A stretch of DNA of 64,000 nucleotides from Vibrio genomosp. F10 str. ZF-129. Its GTDB lineage: Bacteria; Pseudomonadota; Gammaproteobacteria; Enterobacterales; Vibrionaceae. The translations under genes and the position numbers were made by a program. The stretch lies in assembly GCF_000287055.2 (NCBI RefSeq), contig NZ_AJYQ02000127.1, positions 97,249-161,248 of the forward strand, in the 5' to 3' direction. The notes beneath the pieces are model-generated. The model did not search any database and was not told the origin of the DNA. It saw only the letters and a program-made list of their open reading frames with translations. Positions 53,764-62,912 of this stretch are shown piece by piece (the stretch's first letter is position 1; every line of letters begins with the position of its first letter).

Positions 53764-56445
53764 ATGAATACATTAGATCAGCTTCTAAAACCTAAATCCG
53801 TTGCCGTTATCGGTGCTTCAATCAAAGATCGACGGGCCGGTAATATTGTGATGAAAAATCTATTACTGGGTGGATTTGAAGGTGCGATCATGCCTGTTAC
53901 CCCTAAGTACCCTTCTGTCTGTGGTGTACTTGCGTATAAGAGCATTGATGCGTTACCAATAACCCCTGACATCGCCGTATTATGTACACGAGCAAGCCGA
54001 AATGTCGCGCTAATTGAAGAGCTGGCGCAAAAAGGGATATCTACGGTTATTATTCTGGCTTCGGACATGGCTCGCTCAGACAATGAAATATCGATTCAAG
54101 ATCGCTGCTTAAAGATAGCCAAAGACTCGAATATGCGTTTGCTTGGTCCAAATAGTCTGGGGATTATTCTGCCTTGGCTGAATTTCAATGCATCTTTTTC
54201 CCCTATCACGGCCCTTAAAGGAAAGATCGCATTTATATCTCAATCAGCTGCGGTGTGTACCACCATTCTCGATTGGGCCAACGATAAGAACATCGGTTTT
54301 TCTGCTTTTGTTTCTCTGGGTAACGGCCTGGATATCGACTTTGCAGAGCTTTTGGATCGTTTAAGCATGGATTCGCATACAGAAGCGATTCTACTGTATG
54401 TCGATACCATAAAAGATGCGAGGCGATTTATGTCCGCAGCCAGGGCCGCTTCAAGGAATCGAAGAATCTTGGTTCTAAAAGGTGGACGCACCGCCAGTGG
54501 CAGAAAAGCGGCAAGGTTACATACTGGAGGTGATGACACGCTTGATATCATTTATGATTCTGCGATTCGTCGTACGGGTATGTTAAGAGTGAATAATACG
54601 CATGAGTTATTCGCTGCAGTAGAGACTCTGACGCATTCTGTACCATTACGCGGCGAGCGATTGGCGATCATAACGAATGGGGGTGGGCCTGCCATTATGG
54701 CCGTAGATACTCTGTTAGAACGCGGTGGCAAACTTGCTCAGCTAGATGAGGAAACGCTAAATAGGCTCAGTACGGTATTGCCAGAGAGTTGGTCGCACAG
54801 TAACCCCATTGATATGGTTGGTGACGCGGGAAATCGGCGCTATGTCGATACACTCAACGTCTTACTCGACAGTAATATCGCAGACGCTATTTTGATCATG
54901 CATAGCCCGTCGGCAGTATCACCTTCCGAGCAGACAGCTCAAGAAATCGTTGACGCCATTAGAGCGCACCCTAAACATAAGCAATTCAATATTCTAACCA
55001 ATTGGTCTGGCGAGCTTACCGCTAAGCCTGCAAGACAGATCTTTACTCAAGCAGGAATTCCAACGTATCGCACCCCAGAAAGTGCGGTTGTTGCTTTCAT
55101 GCATTTGGTCGAATATCGACGAAATCAAAAACAATTAATGGAAACCCCGACCTCCGCTGAACCGGTTCACATTGGCGAGCTTAATCATGCTAAACAATGG
55201 ATTGAGGAGAAGTTGGAACAAAATCATACCTTGATGTTGGATACTCATCAGATTGGTTCATTCTTAAAGTATTTCAATTTTAATGTATTACCGACATGGA
55301 TTGCTTCTGACGCGAGTGAAGCGGTGCATGTCGCTGAAAAAATCGGTTACCCTGTTGCGGTGAAATTACGTTCTCCTGATATTGCGCACAAGTCTGATGT
55401 TCATGGCGTTATGCTCAATCTGAGAAACAGTGTTGAAGTTGCTAATGCAGCACAAGCGATCCTTGATAGAACCAAGTTGTCGTACCCTGCCGCTCATATT
55501 CATGGATTATTGGTTCAGGGTATGGGCAAATTGGCGGGTGGCGAGGAAATACGGATCAAAGTCATTACGGACAACACATTTGGGCCTGTTATATTGATCG
55601 GGCAAGGTGGTTCAGAGTGGGATGAATCTATTGATGCTGCTGCTGCGCTGCCCCCGCTCAATATGACACTGGCTCGCTACCTTATTGTGAGAGCGATAAA
55701 AAGCGGGAAAATTCGACCACAAAAACTTCCAGATCCTATGAATATTGATGGGCTATCTGAATTCTTAGTGCGATTATCACAAATGGTGGTCGATTGCCCT
55801 CAAGTACAACAACTTGATATCCATCCACTACTAGCCAATGGGAACGAGTTCACTATCCTTGATGCGGATTTAGTCTTATCTCGCTATAAAAAGGACGCCC
55901 ACGAACGATTAGCTATTCGTCCTTATCCAGTTGAAATGGAACAAAAACTGACGTTAAAAGACGGTACAGAAATATTGCTGCGGCCAATTCTTCCTGAAGA
56001 TGAGCCCCTCCATGCTGAGTTTATCCACAAGGTATCAAAAGACGATTTATATAAGCGATTTTTTACTGATGTTGGTGAGTTTAATCATGAAGCGCTGGCC
56101 AATTTTACCCAGATTGATTACGACAGGGAAATGGCCTTCGTTGCGGTTACCTATACCGCAGGCAATCCGACCATCATTGGGGTGTCTCGTGCTTTAATCA
56201 ATCATCAAAATAGTGATGCCGAATTCGCCATACTGATCCGTTCCGATCTTAAAGGCATAGGGTTAGGCAAGATCCTCATGGGTAAGATCATTCAATATTG
56301 TAAAGATAAAGGCACAGCTCAAATATCTGGAATGACGATGCCGACCAACCGAGGCATGCTGACGCTGGCACAGAAACTCGGGTTTGAACTTGATGTTCAA
56401 TTTTCAGATGGAACCGCAGACATGGTGCTTCGGCTCAATGATTGA
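53764..56445 (+). CDS. patZ: protein lysine acetyltransferase / ADP-forming acyl-CoA synthetase-like (PatZ)
   Basis: An 893-residue protein with a CoA-binding domain (about 5-130; PKSVAVIGASIKDRRAGNIV), a succinyl-CoA-ligase-like flavodoxin domain (about 150-460; AIITNGGGPAIMAVD), an ATP-grasp domain (about 490-705; YPVAVKLRSPDIAHKSDVHGV) and a C-terminal GNAT acetyltransferase (about 725-890; SDLKGIGLGKILMGKII). This order is that of E. coli PatZ/YfiQ, which acetylates lysines of metabolic enzymes such as acetyl-CoA synthetase. It is monocistronic; its start has a weak ribosome binding site (ACGAGCC). Confidence 0.93.
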   Translation: MNTLDQLLKPKSVAVIGASIKDRRAGNIVMKNLLLGGFEGAIMPVTPKYPSVCGVLAYKSIDALPITPDIAVLCTRASRNVALIEELAQKGISTVIILASDMARSDNEISIQDRCLKIAKDSNMRLLGPNSLGIILPWLNFNASFSPITALKGKIAFISQSAAVCTTILDWANDKNIGFSAFVSLGNGLDIDFAELLDRLSMDSHTEAILLYVDTIKDARRFMSAARAASRNRRILVLKGGRTASGRKAARLHTGGDDTLDIIYDSAIRRTGMLRVNNTHELFAAVETLTHSVPLRGERLAIITNGGGPAIMAVDTLLERGGKLAQLDEETLNRLSTVLPESWSHSNPIDMVGDAGNRRYVDTLNVLLDSNIADAILIMHSPSAVSPSEQTAQEIVDAIRAHPKHKQFNILTNWSGELTAKPARQIFTQAGIPTYRTPESAVVAFMHLVEYRRNQKQLMETPTSAEPVHIGELNHAKQWIEEKLEQNHTLMLDTHQIGSFLKYFNFNVLPTWIASDASEAVHVAEKIGYPVAVKLRSPDIAHKSDVHGVMLNLRNSVEVANAAQAILDRTKLSYPAAHIHGLLVQGMGKLAGGEEIRIKVITDNTFGPVILIGQGGSEWDESIDAAAALPPLNMTLARYLIVRAIKSGKIRPQKLPDPMNIDGLSEFLVRLSQMVVDCPQVQQLDIHPLLANGNEFTILDADLVLSRYKKDAHERLAIRPYPVEMEQKLTLKDGTEILLRPILPEDEPLHAEFIHKVSKDDLYKRFFTDVGEFNHEALANFTQIDYDREMAFVAVTYTAGNPTIIGVSRALINHQNSDAEFAILIRSDLKGIGLGKILMGKIIQYCKDKGTAQISGMTMPTNRGMLTLAQKLGFELDVQFSDGTADMVLRLND

Positions 56446-56495
56446 CGGACCTAGAGCTATATATGGATGACATTAAACAAGGGTCTGAAAGCGCT

Positions 56496-56523
56496 TAGAA
56501 CAAAGCACGTAGAACTAAGCAAG
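56496..56523. repeat. 14-base tandem duplication at the lysR stop
   Basis: Units 56496-56509 and 56510-56523 match at 11 of 14 positions. The second contains the stop codon of the LysR-type gene. Confidence 0.7.
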
Positions 56524-57405
56524 TAAAGACCAGTGGTTTTTTAGATAACGGATGCACCAGGTTTTTGCATTACCCATGTTATTACGGCGCCAGGCTAACA
56601 CGATTTCAATATCTTGATTCTGGGTGCCTTGTATGGCTTTAAGCTTATGACTCCTTATAAGTGGCTCTGCGACTTGCTGAGGTAAGGTGCCAATACCAAG
56701 ACCCGCTAGCAGAGCTTCCACTTTCGCGTTGAATGTTGTAACAGTGAGTTGAGGTTGCTTCTCGAGGATGTTAATAGACTGAATTGGGTGCTCCAAGGCC
56801 GTATCCGCGATGGCGATGATCTTATATTTTTGTCGCTCTTGATCATTAAATTCCCCCACTCGTTTATGGATATAATGATCGTAAGATGCAACCCAAACCA
56901 TTGACATGGATCCGATCACTTCTGTTTTTAGATCCTGAGGGATCATTGATGTTTTCGGGCAGATTAAAAGATCCGCTCGATTTAAAGCCAAAGACTCCCA
57001 ACAACCCGCTAAGATTTCCTCTTGTAATTTAACTTTAGTGCTGCTGACTTCTTCAAGCTTACTGACCAGAGGGAACAAATTACCAACAGGGATGATGCCG
57101 TCGAACGCGATGGTAATATCAAGCTCCCACCCATTTGCTAATGCTTTGGCTTTGCTCACGAGATCATTCGATGCCACAAGGATATGCCTTCCTTGCTCTA
57201 GCAATAACTGCCCTGCTTGGGTAAAGATAGCTTTGTGGCCAGATCGATCGAATATCATCAGATCCAAATCTTGCTCAAGTTTTTGAATCTGATAAGTGAG
57301 TGATGAAGGTGCTCGACCTAACTCTTTTGCAGCACTGGCAAAACTTCCTCTTCGTTCTATTGCATCTAATATATGTAACGCTTCAAGAGTAAGAGGACTT
57401 AGCAC
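56515..57405 (-). CDS. LysR-family transcriptional regulator
   Basis: A 296-residue regulator. The GTG at 57405 is chosen because AAGGAG lies seven bases before it and the product then has the usual length; the open frame runs 29 codons further through a terminator hairpin. The winged-helix region (about 5-65; RRGSFASAAKELGRAPSSLTYQIQKLE) is standard; the rest is the periplasmic-binding-like effector domain. The effector is unknown. The gene lies downstream of a 24-residue peptide gene and a minus-strand terminator, suggesting either its own promoter or attenuation from upstream. Confidence 0.9.
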   Translation of the reverse strand: MLSPLTLEALHILDAIERRGSFASAAKELGRAPSSLTYQIQKLEQDLDLMIFDRSGHKAIFTQAGQLLLEQGRHILVASNDLVSKAKALANGWELDITIAFDGIIPVGNLFPLVSKLEEVSSTKVKLQEEILAGCWESLALNRADLLICPKTSMIPQDLKTEVIGSMSMVWVASYDHYIHKRVGEFNDQERQKYKIIAIADTALEHPIQSINILEKQPQLTVTTFNAKVEALLAGLGIGTLPQQVAEPLIRSHKLKAIQGTQNQDIEIVLAWRRNNMGNAKTWCIRYLKNHWSLLA

Positions 57406-57447
57406 AATACCGCTCCTTGCAAACTGATTTAATGGGCCGTCAAATAA

Positions 57448-57474
57448 GAAAAAACCAGCAATAGATGCTGGTTT
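57448..57474 (-). terminator. Intrinsic terminator between a small peptide gene and lysR
   Basis: On the minus strand, AAACCAGCA (57474-57466) pairs with TGCTGGTTT (57460-57452) around five bases and runs into TTTTTTC. It stands between the 24-residue gene and the LysR start and could end that transcript or attenuate lysR. Confidence 0.88.
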
Positions 57475-57522
57475 GGGTAATCTTTCATTCAAAAAGTTAA
57501 CAGAAATTGGGCGAATGATAAA

Positions 57523-57597
57523 TTATTTATTTGGCATCTCTTTTTTTATCATGATGACAGACGTCACGATAAAAGCGATGACAAGTGCTGTGTCCAT
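57523..57597 (-). CDS. 24-residue single-pass membrane peptide
   Basis: ATG at 57597 preceded at 6 bases by AGGAG encodes a 24-residue peptide: short acidic start (MDT), a hydrophobic helix (residues 4-17, ALVIAFIVTSVIMI) and a basic tail KKEMPNK. The pattern (good ribosome binding site, one membrane helix, positive tail inside, a terminator about 50 bases after the stop) is that of small membrane proteins found in enterobacteria. I know no named family. It could also be a leader peptide for lysR. Confidence 0.65.
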   Translation of the reverse strand: MDTALVIAFIVTSVIMIKKEMPNK

Positions 57598-57795
57598 TTG
57601 TAACTCCTAGATTCAAAACGTAACAAAGTGTAACTGGTTTGAATTCTAACATTTATACAAAGACATAAAACCCCATAACGATTTTTTTACGTAAATTATA
57701 GATACAGATCAATAAGCGACCGAAATTTGATGGTTTAGACGTGGATAGTGAGAGTTGAATCAAGGTAATTGTTAAAAAAGGGTTAATTTAAGTAA

Positions 57796-58047
57796 CTATT
57801 TAAAGGTAACTTTTCCGCCAATAATCTTATTTGCGGGCATTCCTCTGATCATTGTTTCTCTAGCGAATGAAATACCGCACTTAGGGCAGATTCCAAGTTC
57901 TACGGTAAAGTCGGTAACGATGCGTTCCTGGAAACATTTAACTAGGGCGCCTTTTCCCCCTTTCCTGTATTTATACAAAGGTGTTTTACATTTAGCGCAA
58001 TAAACATCAACGGTCCTTGCAGGTTGCTTTTTGTTGGGTTTAGACAT
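57796..58047 (-). CDS. small zinc-ribbon protein
   Basis: An 83-residue basic protein with two CxxC pairs, CAKCKTPLYKYRKGGKG and ICPKCGISFAR, forming a probable zinc ribbon, plus a third Cys (VKCFQERI) between them. Lys/Arg-rich throughout, so it may bind nucleic acid. I do not recognise the family with certainty. Its start overlaps the stop of the SgrR-type gene by one base (TAATG), so it is translated from the same mRNA. Confidence 0.7.
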   Translation of the reverse strand: MSKPNKKQPARTVDVYCAKCKTPLYKYRKGGKGALVKCFQERIVTDFTVELGICPKCGISFARETMIRGMPANKIIGGKVTFK

Positions 58048-59753
58048 TAACTCGGCATATCTCCATTAATGCTGGGTTTGACCCAGGCTCTGCTAAAGTC
58101 AAACCAGCCAAGAGCGTTGCACTTTACATTTTGTAGGGAACCACATTGATCCTGGCTTACACCAAGCCAGCAGTGAAACAGTGGAATAAGCTGCAAATGC
58201 TCAGCAAGAGATTGACCTAACGCCCGCCCAGGAAATGGTAAGCTGTCATCAGCTCGCCATGCATCAACCAAGTGAGTCCAGTTTTTAAAATGCTCATCGG
58301 TGCTCATTTTTTGAATATCACTGTAATCGAGAAGCCAGCCTACGAGCGCATCATCACGGTTGTTCGCTATTCCCATTGGTTTCACCCAGATATCGATCTC
58401 TTCAGCATTCGGTACGTCAACGTCGTATTTAATCATGTGTACTTTTAACCCATCTTCTCGAAGAATCTTTTCGATGGTTTTTGCTAACGTTGGAAACATA
58501 GGGTGCTGGGCATGATAAGCAATAGTCACCGTTGTTTCTGCAGGAGCGGTAACGGCGCAATTTGAACGACTTTGGTGGTACCAGCCTGGCTTCAACCCAT
58601 GAGCCGGTAATACACCCAGTTCCAGCAGCGTTTTATCCGGTAGCATTCTGAATAAGTTCATAGTATGGAGCTTGTGGGTGAAATACTCAGCCCACTGATT
58701 CGATGAGGCTAGACCATCCCGTCGATTGAGCAGCAAGTATGTGCATCCAGGATCCAATTTAACTTCTTCATTATGGTTATTTATGTCTGGTTTGATCGGA
58801 TTCGATAAACTCGGAAAGATCATCGAAGAGTGCACTTCATCGATCACCCAAACCTCGACTCGATCAATGAGGGGGCGAAAACCAAAATACCCATCAAAGG
58901 CCTGTAAGACCAAACGCTTATCGTTATTTTCTGCCACTCGGTAAGGGCCAGTACCAATCGGCATAATATCGAAATTATCGTTTCTAAGGTGATCAGGTAA
59001 TAAAACCTTGGCGCAGGATTCCGCCAACAAGAGTGGTAAGCGTTTGTCATCTGCAGATAAAGTGACATCAATAATCGATTCGCTGGGTGACGTGACCTGT
59101 TCGATGTGCGAAAAAAGAGGCGTCGATTTAAGTAATAAGAGGCTTTCAATGATGTGATTCGTCTCTAGAGCAACTCCAGTGTGAAAGCGAACTCTTGGCC
59201 GAATATAAAATCGCCATACTCGGTTTGATAACGCTTCCCAGCTATGGGCTAAATCAGGCTGTAAATTGTCGGCATCGTCAAGTCGGGTCAACCCACTGAA
59301 TATTTGCTGAGCGATGTGTTGCTCAGAGCGTCGCATATTTTTGTTCGTGTTGAGCATTGAAAGTGGTCGATAATACGGTAAACGTATGACTTGTTGACCT
59401 TCTTGGTGTTGTACGCCCAAGTAACCATCAATCACCCTTGCCAATTTGGCACTGTCATTACCGAGTACCGACAAAGCATGGGAAATCCGACCTTCGTCAA
59501 GATATTGTTTAGCGAGAGTTTCATTGACATCACTGCGACTTCGTTTGAAGTTAAGTTGAGAAAGCTTTCCACGACCAGGCGCTGGTTTCCATTCGATCCA
59601 ACCTTCTTCTTCCATCTTGTTAAGAACGATCCGCGCGTTTCGGCGAGTGCAGAAGAGGATCTCGGTGATCTCATCAAGTTGAATGCCTGAGTCTTGCCCT
59701 TTGAAGTGTGTAAATAGTGTTTCAAACTGAACGCGTAAACGTGGACTACTCAT
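58047..59753 (-). CDS. SgrR-family transcriptional regulator with solute-binding domain
   Basis: A 568-residue protein with an N-terminal SgrR-type winged helix (about 1-115; ILFCTRRNARIVLNKMEEEGWIEWKPAPGRGKLSQL) and a C-terminal extracellular solute-binding family 5-type domain (about 165-560) without signal peptide, the layout of SgrR, which senses glucose-phosphate stress in E. coli. No SgrS small RNA or SgrT gene is visible upstream; the next gene up is in the same direction 65 bases away. Regulatory targets therefore remain open. The zinc-ribbon gene follows directly. Confidence 0.88.
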   Translation of the reverse strand: MSSPRLRVQFETLFTHFKGQDSGIQLDEITEILFCTRRNARIVLNKMEEEGWIEWKPAPGRGKLSQLNFKRSRSDVNETLAKQYLDEGRISHALSVLGNDSAKLARVIDGYLGVQHQEGQQVIRLPYYRPLSMLNTNKNMRRSEQHIAQQIFSGLTRLDDADNLQPDLAHSWEALSNRVWRFYIRPRVRFHTGVALETNHIIESLLLLKSTPLFSHIEQVTSPSESIIDVTLSADDKRLPLLLAESCAKVLLPDHLRNDNFDIMPIGTGPYRVAENNDKRLVLQAFDGYFGFRPLIDRVEVWVIDEVHSSMIFPSLSNPIKPDINNHNEEVKLDPGCTYLLLNRRDGLASSNQWAEYFTHKLHTMNLFRMLPDKTLLELGVLPAHGLKPGWYHQSRSNCAVTAPAETTVTIAYHAQHPMFPTLAKTIEKILREDGLKVHMIKYDVDVPNAEEIDIWVKPMGIANNRDDALVGWLLDYSDIQKMSTDEHFKNWTHLVDAWRADDSLPFPGRALGQSLAEHLQLIPLFHCWLGVSQDQCGSLQNVKCNALGWFDFSRAWVKPSINGDMPS

Positions 59754-59818
59754 AAAGGGGAAAGCTCAAATGATGTATGGACTTGTGTAGTTTCCCCTTT
59801 TTTTGATCTTGGATCAAG

Positions 59819-60055
59819 TTAATCAGAGACCGCACACCCAATTAGCATACTTAATTCATTAACTTGTTGTTCATTATCGAGTTTTAGTGACCATTTGCAG
59901 CCGCTACCGTTGGCGACCAATACATTAGTCCCCTTTCCAATTAAGGTGAGGCAATCCGCTTGCGCCTGTAACACAACCTGTTGTTGGCCATCGAATTTGA
60001 CTATCAACTCATGGGCAGTGGCAATGATCTTCCCTAAGGAGAACGTAATGACCAT
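59819..60055 (-). CDS. small Vibrio protein (DUF3389-like)
   Basis: A 78-residue protein with beta-rich pattern (IIATAHELIVKFDGQQQVVLQAQADCLTLIG) and no signal or membrane helix. I recall it as DUF3389, a family of vibrios and relatives, with moderate certainty. Its start is four bases after the stop of the thioesterase gene, so the two are in one operon. Function unknown. Confidence 0.65.
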   Translation of the reverse strand: MVITFSLGKIIATAHELIVKFDGQQQVVLQAQADCLTLIGKGTNVLVANGSGCKWSLKLDNEQQVNELSMLIGCAVSD

Positions 60056-60059
60056 GGAT

Positions 60060-60497
60060 CTATGTCCTTTCTTTTGTATGACGCTTTTTTACTGCAATCG
60101 TTAGCCGACTCGAGCAAATTAAACGCGCTTGTTCATCGGTGATATTGATTTGCCAAACTTGAGTTGAAACACCAAGGTGTAATGGCGTTGCTTTGCCCGT
60201 TACCGTACCTGATCGCATCGCACGAATATGGTTGGCATTGATATCCAGCCCGACACAAAAGTGGTTTTCATCGACACATAAATTTGCGGCGATTGATCCT
60301 AACGTTTCCGCAAGAACGACCGATGCACCTCCGTGTAGCATGCCAAGCGGTTGGTGGGTTATTTTACTGACCGGCATGGTCGCAGATATACTGTCTGAAT
60401 CAACATCCGTGTATTTGATCTCTAAATGTTCGATCAGGGTATCTTTAGACGTTGAATTCAATTGTTCTAAATCAATGTGTTTCTTCCAAATAGCCAT
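60060..60497 (-). CDS. hotdog-fold thioesterase (YdiI/MenI-like)
   Basis: A 145-residue hotdog thioesterase. The family motif HQPLGMLHGGASVVLAETLGSIAA (residues about 46-69) contains the catalytic Glu63 and the His/Gly stretch typical of 1,4-dihydroxy-2-naphthoyl-CoA hydrolases (MenI/YdiI) and EntH-like enzymes. The fragment FCVGLDINANHIRAMRSGTVTGKATPLHLG is also diagnostic. It probably hydrolyses acyl- or aroyl-CoA in menaquinone synthesis or clean-up of stalled thioesters. Confidence 0.88.
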   Translation of the reverse strand: MAIWKKHIDLEQLNSTSKDTLIEHLEIKYTDVDSDSISATMPVSKITHQPLGMLHGGASVVLAETLGSIAANLCVDENHFCVGLDINANHIRAMRSGTVTGKATPLHLGVSTQVWQINITDEQARLICSSRLTIAVKKRHTKERT

Positions 60498-60576
60498 TTA
60501 GCACTCTTTTGGTTTGCGTTATAGTTTATTCTCTGTCAGAGAATGACTAATTTGCCTTTCAATATGGAGATTGTAA

Positions 60577-61365
60577 ATGCAAACCTTATTTAAATTGTCG
60601 GTTCTGTGTTCGACTATTGTTCTAACAGCTTGTAGCGCCTCTCCTACAGGCAGGAATCAGATCATCTTATTTTCCGATCAAGAGATGAGTTCGTTAGGCG
60701 CTCAGTCTTTTGAGCAAATGAAAGCAGAACAGCCTATCAGTACAAACACTAAGACGAATAATTACGTTCAATGTGTCGCCAAAGCGGTGCTGACAACGGT
60801 GCCCGCACAACCCAGTTTTAAAGAATGGGAAGTGGTGGTGTTCGATAGTGAGCAAGTGAACGCCTTTGCTCTACCTGGTGGAAAGATTGGGGTTTATACT
60901 GGGTTATTGAACGTCGCTACCAATCAGGATCAATTGGCTACGGTTATTGGTCATGAAATCGCTCATGTTCTCGCCGATCATAGTAATGAAAGGCTGTCTC
61001 AGTCACAGTTAGCCAATGCTGGAATGCAAGTGACAAGCATTGCTTTAGGCGCTTCGGAATATGCTGAATATCAATCAATGACGATGGCTGCGTTGGGTGT
61101 GGGTGTGCAATATGGTGTTATTTTACCTTATGGCCGAACACAAGAATCGGAAGCCGATATTTTAGGGTTAGAGTTTATGGCCCAGGCGGGTTTTGATCCA
61201 AACCAAAGCGTTGATCTTTGGAAGAATATGGCGAAAGCATCCGGTGGTGCACAACCGCCAGAGTTACTCTCCACCCACCCTTCTCATGACACGAGAATCA
61301 ATGACTTAAAGGCTAAAATCCAATCACTTCCTAGCTATAATGTGGCTAAACCTAGTTGCAGCTAG
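60577..61365 (+). CDS. M48-family metalloprotease lipoprotein
   Basis: A 262-residue periplasmic protease. The lipoprotein signal ends LTAC (acylated Cys19). The zinc site is HEIAH (His126, Glu127, His130) with the third ligand Glu in RTQESEADILGLEFM, as in the LoiP/BepA-like M48 family that handles misfolded outer-membrane proteins. The length is normal for LoiP-like enzymes without TPR domain. The stop codon lies in a 14-base tandem duplication. Confidence 0.92.
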   Translation: MQTLFKLSVLCSTIVLTACSASPTGRNQIILFSDQEMSSLGAQSFEQMKAEQPISTNTKTNNYVQCVAKAVLTTVPAQPSFKEWEVVVFDSEQVNAFALPGGKIGVYTGLLNVATNQDQLATVIGHEIAHVLADHSNERLSQSQLANAGMQVTSIALGASEYAEYQSMTMAALGVGVQYGVILPYGRTQESEADILGLEFMAQAGFDPNQSVDLWKNMAKASGGAQPPELLSTHPSHDTRINDLKAKIQSLPSYNVAKPSCS

Positions 61366-61387
61366 CCAGAGCCAGCTAGCCAGAATC
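61360..61387. repeat. 14-base tandem duplication spanning the M48 stop codon
   Basis: Units 61360-61373 and 61374-61387 differ at two positions; the TAG stop (61363-61365) is in the first. Confidence 0.85.
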
Positions 61388-61571
61388 AGTTACCCTATCA
61401 ATGAAGTGCTCGTGAACGTAAGGTCGACGATTTTGCCAACGACGATGTTGTCAACCTTACGAACTCTATTAACTGGCACTCATTAATGGCAAACAGTTGT
61501 TACTAGCAAGCTTTTTTTTACGAGAGTAGCCGGTACTCTTTGCTGGCACAGCGCCGGGCTATACTCGTTAT

Positions 61572-62657
61572 TTACGTGCCCAATATTTGCAGTGGTAGCT
61601 GTAACAAGGCATCTCCAGTGGAAGCAAAGTACCCAATGATACTAATCAGCCCGAACACCAAGCCCACATACCAAATGCTTGAAATAATTTGGCCGTATCG
61701 ATCTAAGGGCAACAGGTGGCTGTGATGCCTTTGTTTCCACTCTAAGACTATTTCGATAGTGCCCATAATCAGTAAGAATCCAAATAACGTGAGACCGAGA
61801 GAGTAGCTAAGAACGATTCCGCCTATCGCACCTGCAGCGCACAGCACGATTCCGGTGACACTGTTCATCGAAAAACTGATGCTCTTTAATATGTGCCCGC
61901 CATCAAGGGGCAAAATCGGAAGCAGATTAAATAAGTTTAGGAATGCGTTGAAAACCGCTAATCCTGCAAAAAACAAGTTACCCGTCACCCAATACGCGAT
62001 AACCAAAACAATCGATAGCAGGAATCCAAAAAAAGGACCCATGATCGAAATGACGACGTCTTGCCATCGAGTGTTGATTTTTTCGTCACTGAGCGCGAGC
62101 CCGCCTAAAAAAGGGACCAGATATATGCCTTTGGTTTTCATTCCAAAATACTTCATCGCTTTGACGTGGCCATATTCGTGAAACACTAAACAGGCGATCA
62201 GCGCCAACGCAAATTGAAAAGAGAAAAGCCACGAATAGGCCGCTAAACTGGCCGATGCGAGCACTACTTTTATAAGCTTGGCACTTTTAAGCCCTTTCAT
62301 TAGCAAAGACACTAAGCCTATCACGCTAAACTTTCTGTCTGCCTTTGGTGGGTTAAAAGGAACCTGCTGCTCGATGTCTTTGTGACGCCTAGAATCTTGC
62401 TCTATGACTTGTTCATTGATGGATAACGCGTAGTCCAACATAAATGGTTGCCAGACCAACTCTAATGTCAGCTTGCAGTTTAAGTTTACGTCTCCGTGTA
62501 ACAACGTGAATTGATGAACAGACTGATCAGATGAATCGGTAGAGGCATCTTTTTGAGAGACGAGTGTGTTGTCCCAATATAGTTGTTGCCAACCAGCCAT
62601 TGAACCTTCTAGGCGTAACGGTTTTCCAAGACAATCAATAGATAAAAGTTCCAACAT
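61572..62657 (-). CDS. site-2 protease-like (M50) membrane metalloprotease
   Basis: A 361-residue protein starting at the ATG with AGGAAG just before it (a TTG six codons up is possible). A cytoplasmic N-terminal part (about 1-115) comes before several transmembrane helices. The zinc motif FHEYGHVKAMKYFG lies inside a helix and the third ligand in LPILPLDGGHILKS (Asp), the hallmark of intramembrane M50 proteases. There is no PDZ domain. Its substrate is unknown; membrane-bound anti-sigma factors or signal peptide remnants are typical. It is convergent with the M48 gene. Confidence 0.85.
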   Translation of the reverse strand: MLELLSIDCLGKPLRLEGSMAGWQQLYWDNTLVSQKDASTDSSDQSVHQFTLLHGDVNLNCKLTLELVWQPFMLDYALSINEQVIEQDSRRHKDIEQQVPFNPPKADRKFSVIGLVSLLMKGLKSAKLIKVVLASASLAAYSWLFSFQFALALIACLVFHEYGHVKAMKYFGMKTKGIYLVPFLGGLALSDEKINTRWQDVVISIMGPFFGFLLSIVLVIAYWVTGNLFFAGLAVFNAFLNLFNLLPILPLDGGHILKSISFSMNSVTGIVLCAAGAIGGIVLSYSLGLTLFGFLLIMGTIEIVLEWKQRHHSHLLPLDRYGQIISSIWYVGLVFGLISIIGYFASTGDALLQLPLQILGT

Positions 62658-62912
62658 GCTTCCTGTATAGTGCAATTTAAAGGCCGTAGAAGTATGACGC
62701 GCTTATTTTTGTGGGTAAAGAGAAAACATCACCGATGGCTATGTACGTATCATGAAGGCAAATAAACTCGTATAGGGTTCAAAATGCCCTTGTGGGAGCT
62801 CTTGTTTGCAAAGAATAGGTCAGGTTTTTTCTAAGCAATAAATCTCCCTTTCATTTATATGGATAAAGTGGATAATATGCGCGTTATTTAATTTATTGAA
62901 TGTGAGCCTAAT

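Noticed and set aside
59754..59818. SgrS-like small RNA upstream of the SgrR-type gene
   Set aside because: Only 65 bases are available and both neighbours face the same way; no hairpin with T-run and no base-pairing region like ptsG was seen.
61499..61540. Terminator formed by AGAGTA-GCCGG-TACTCT beside a T-run between M48 and M50 genes
   Set aside because: The T-run lies before the stem on the plus strand and A residues follow it on the minus strand, so neither direction fits an intrinsic terminator.
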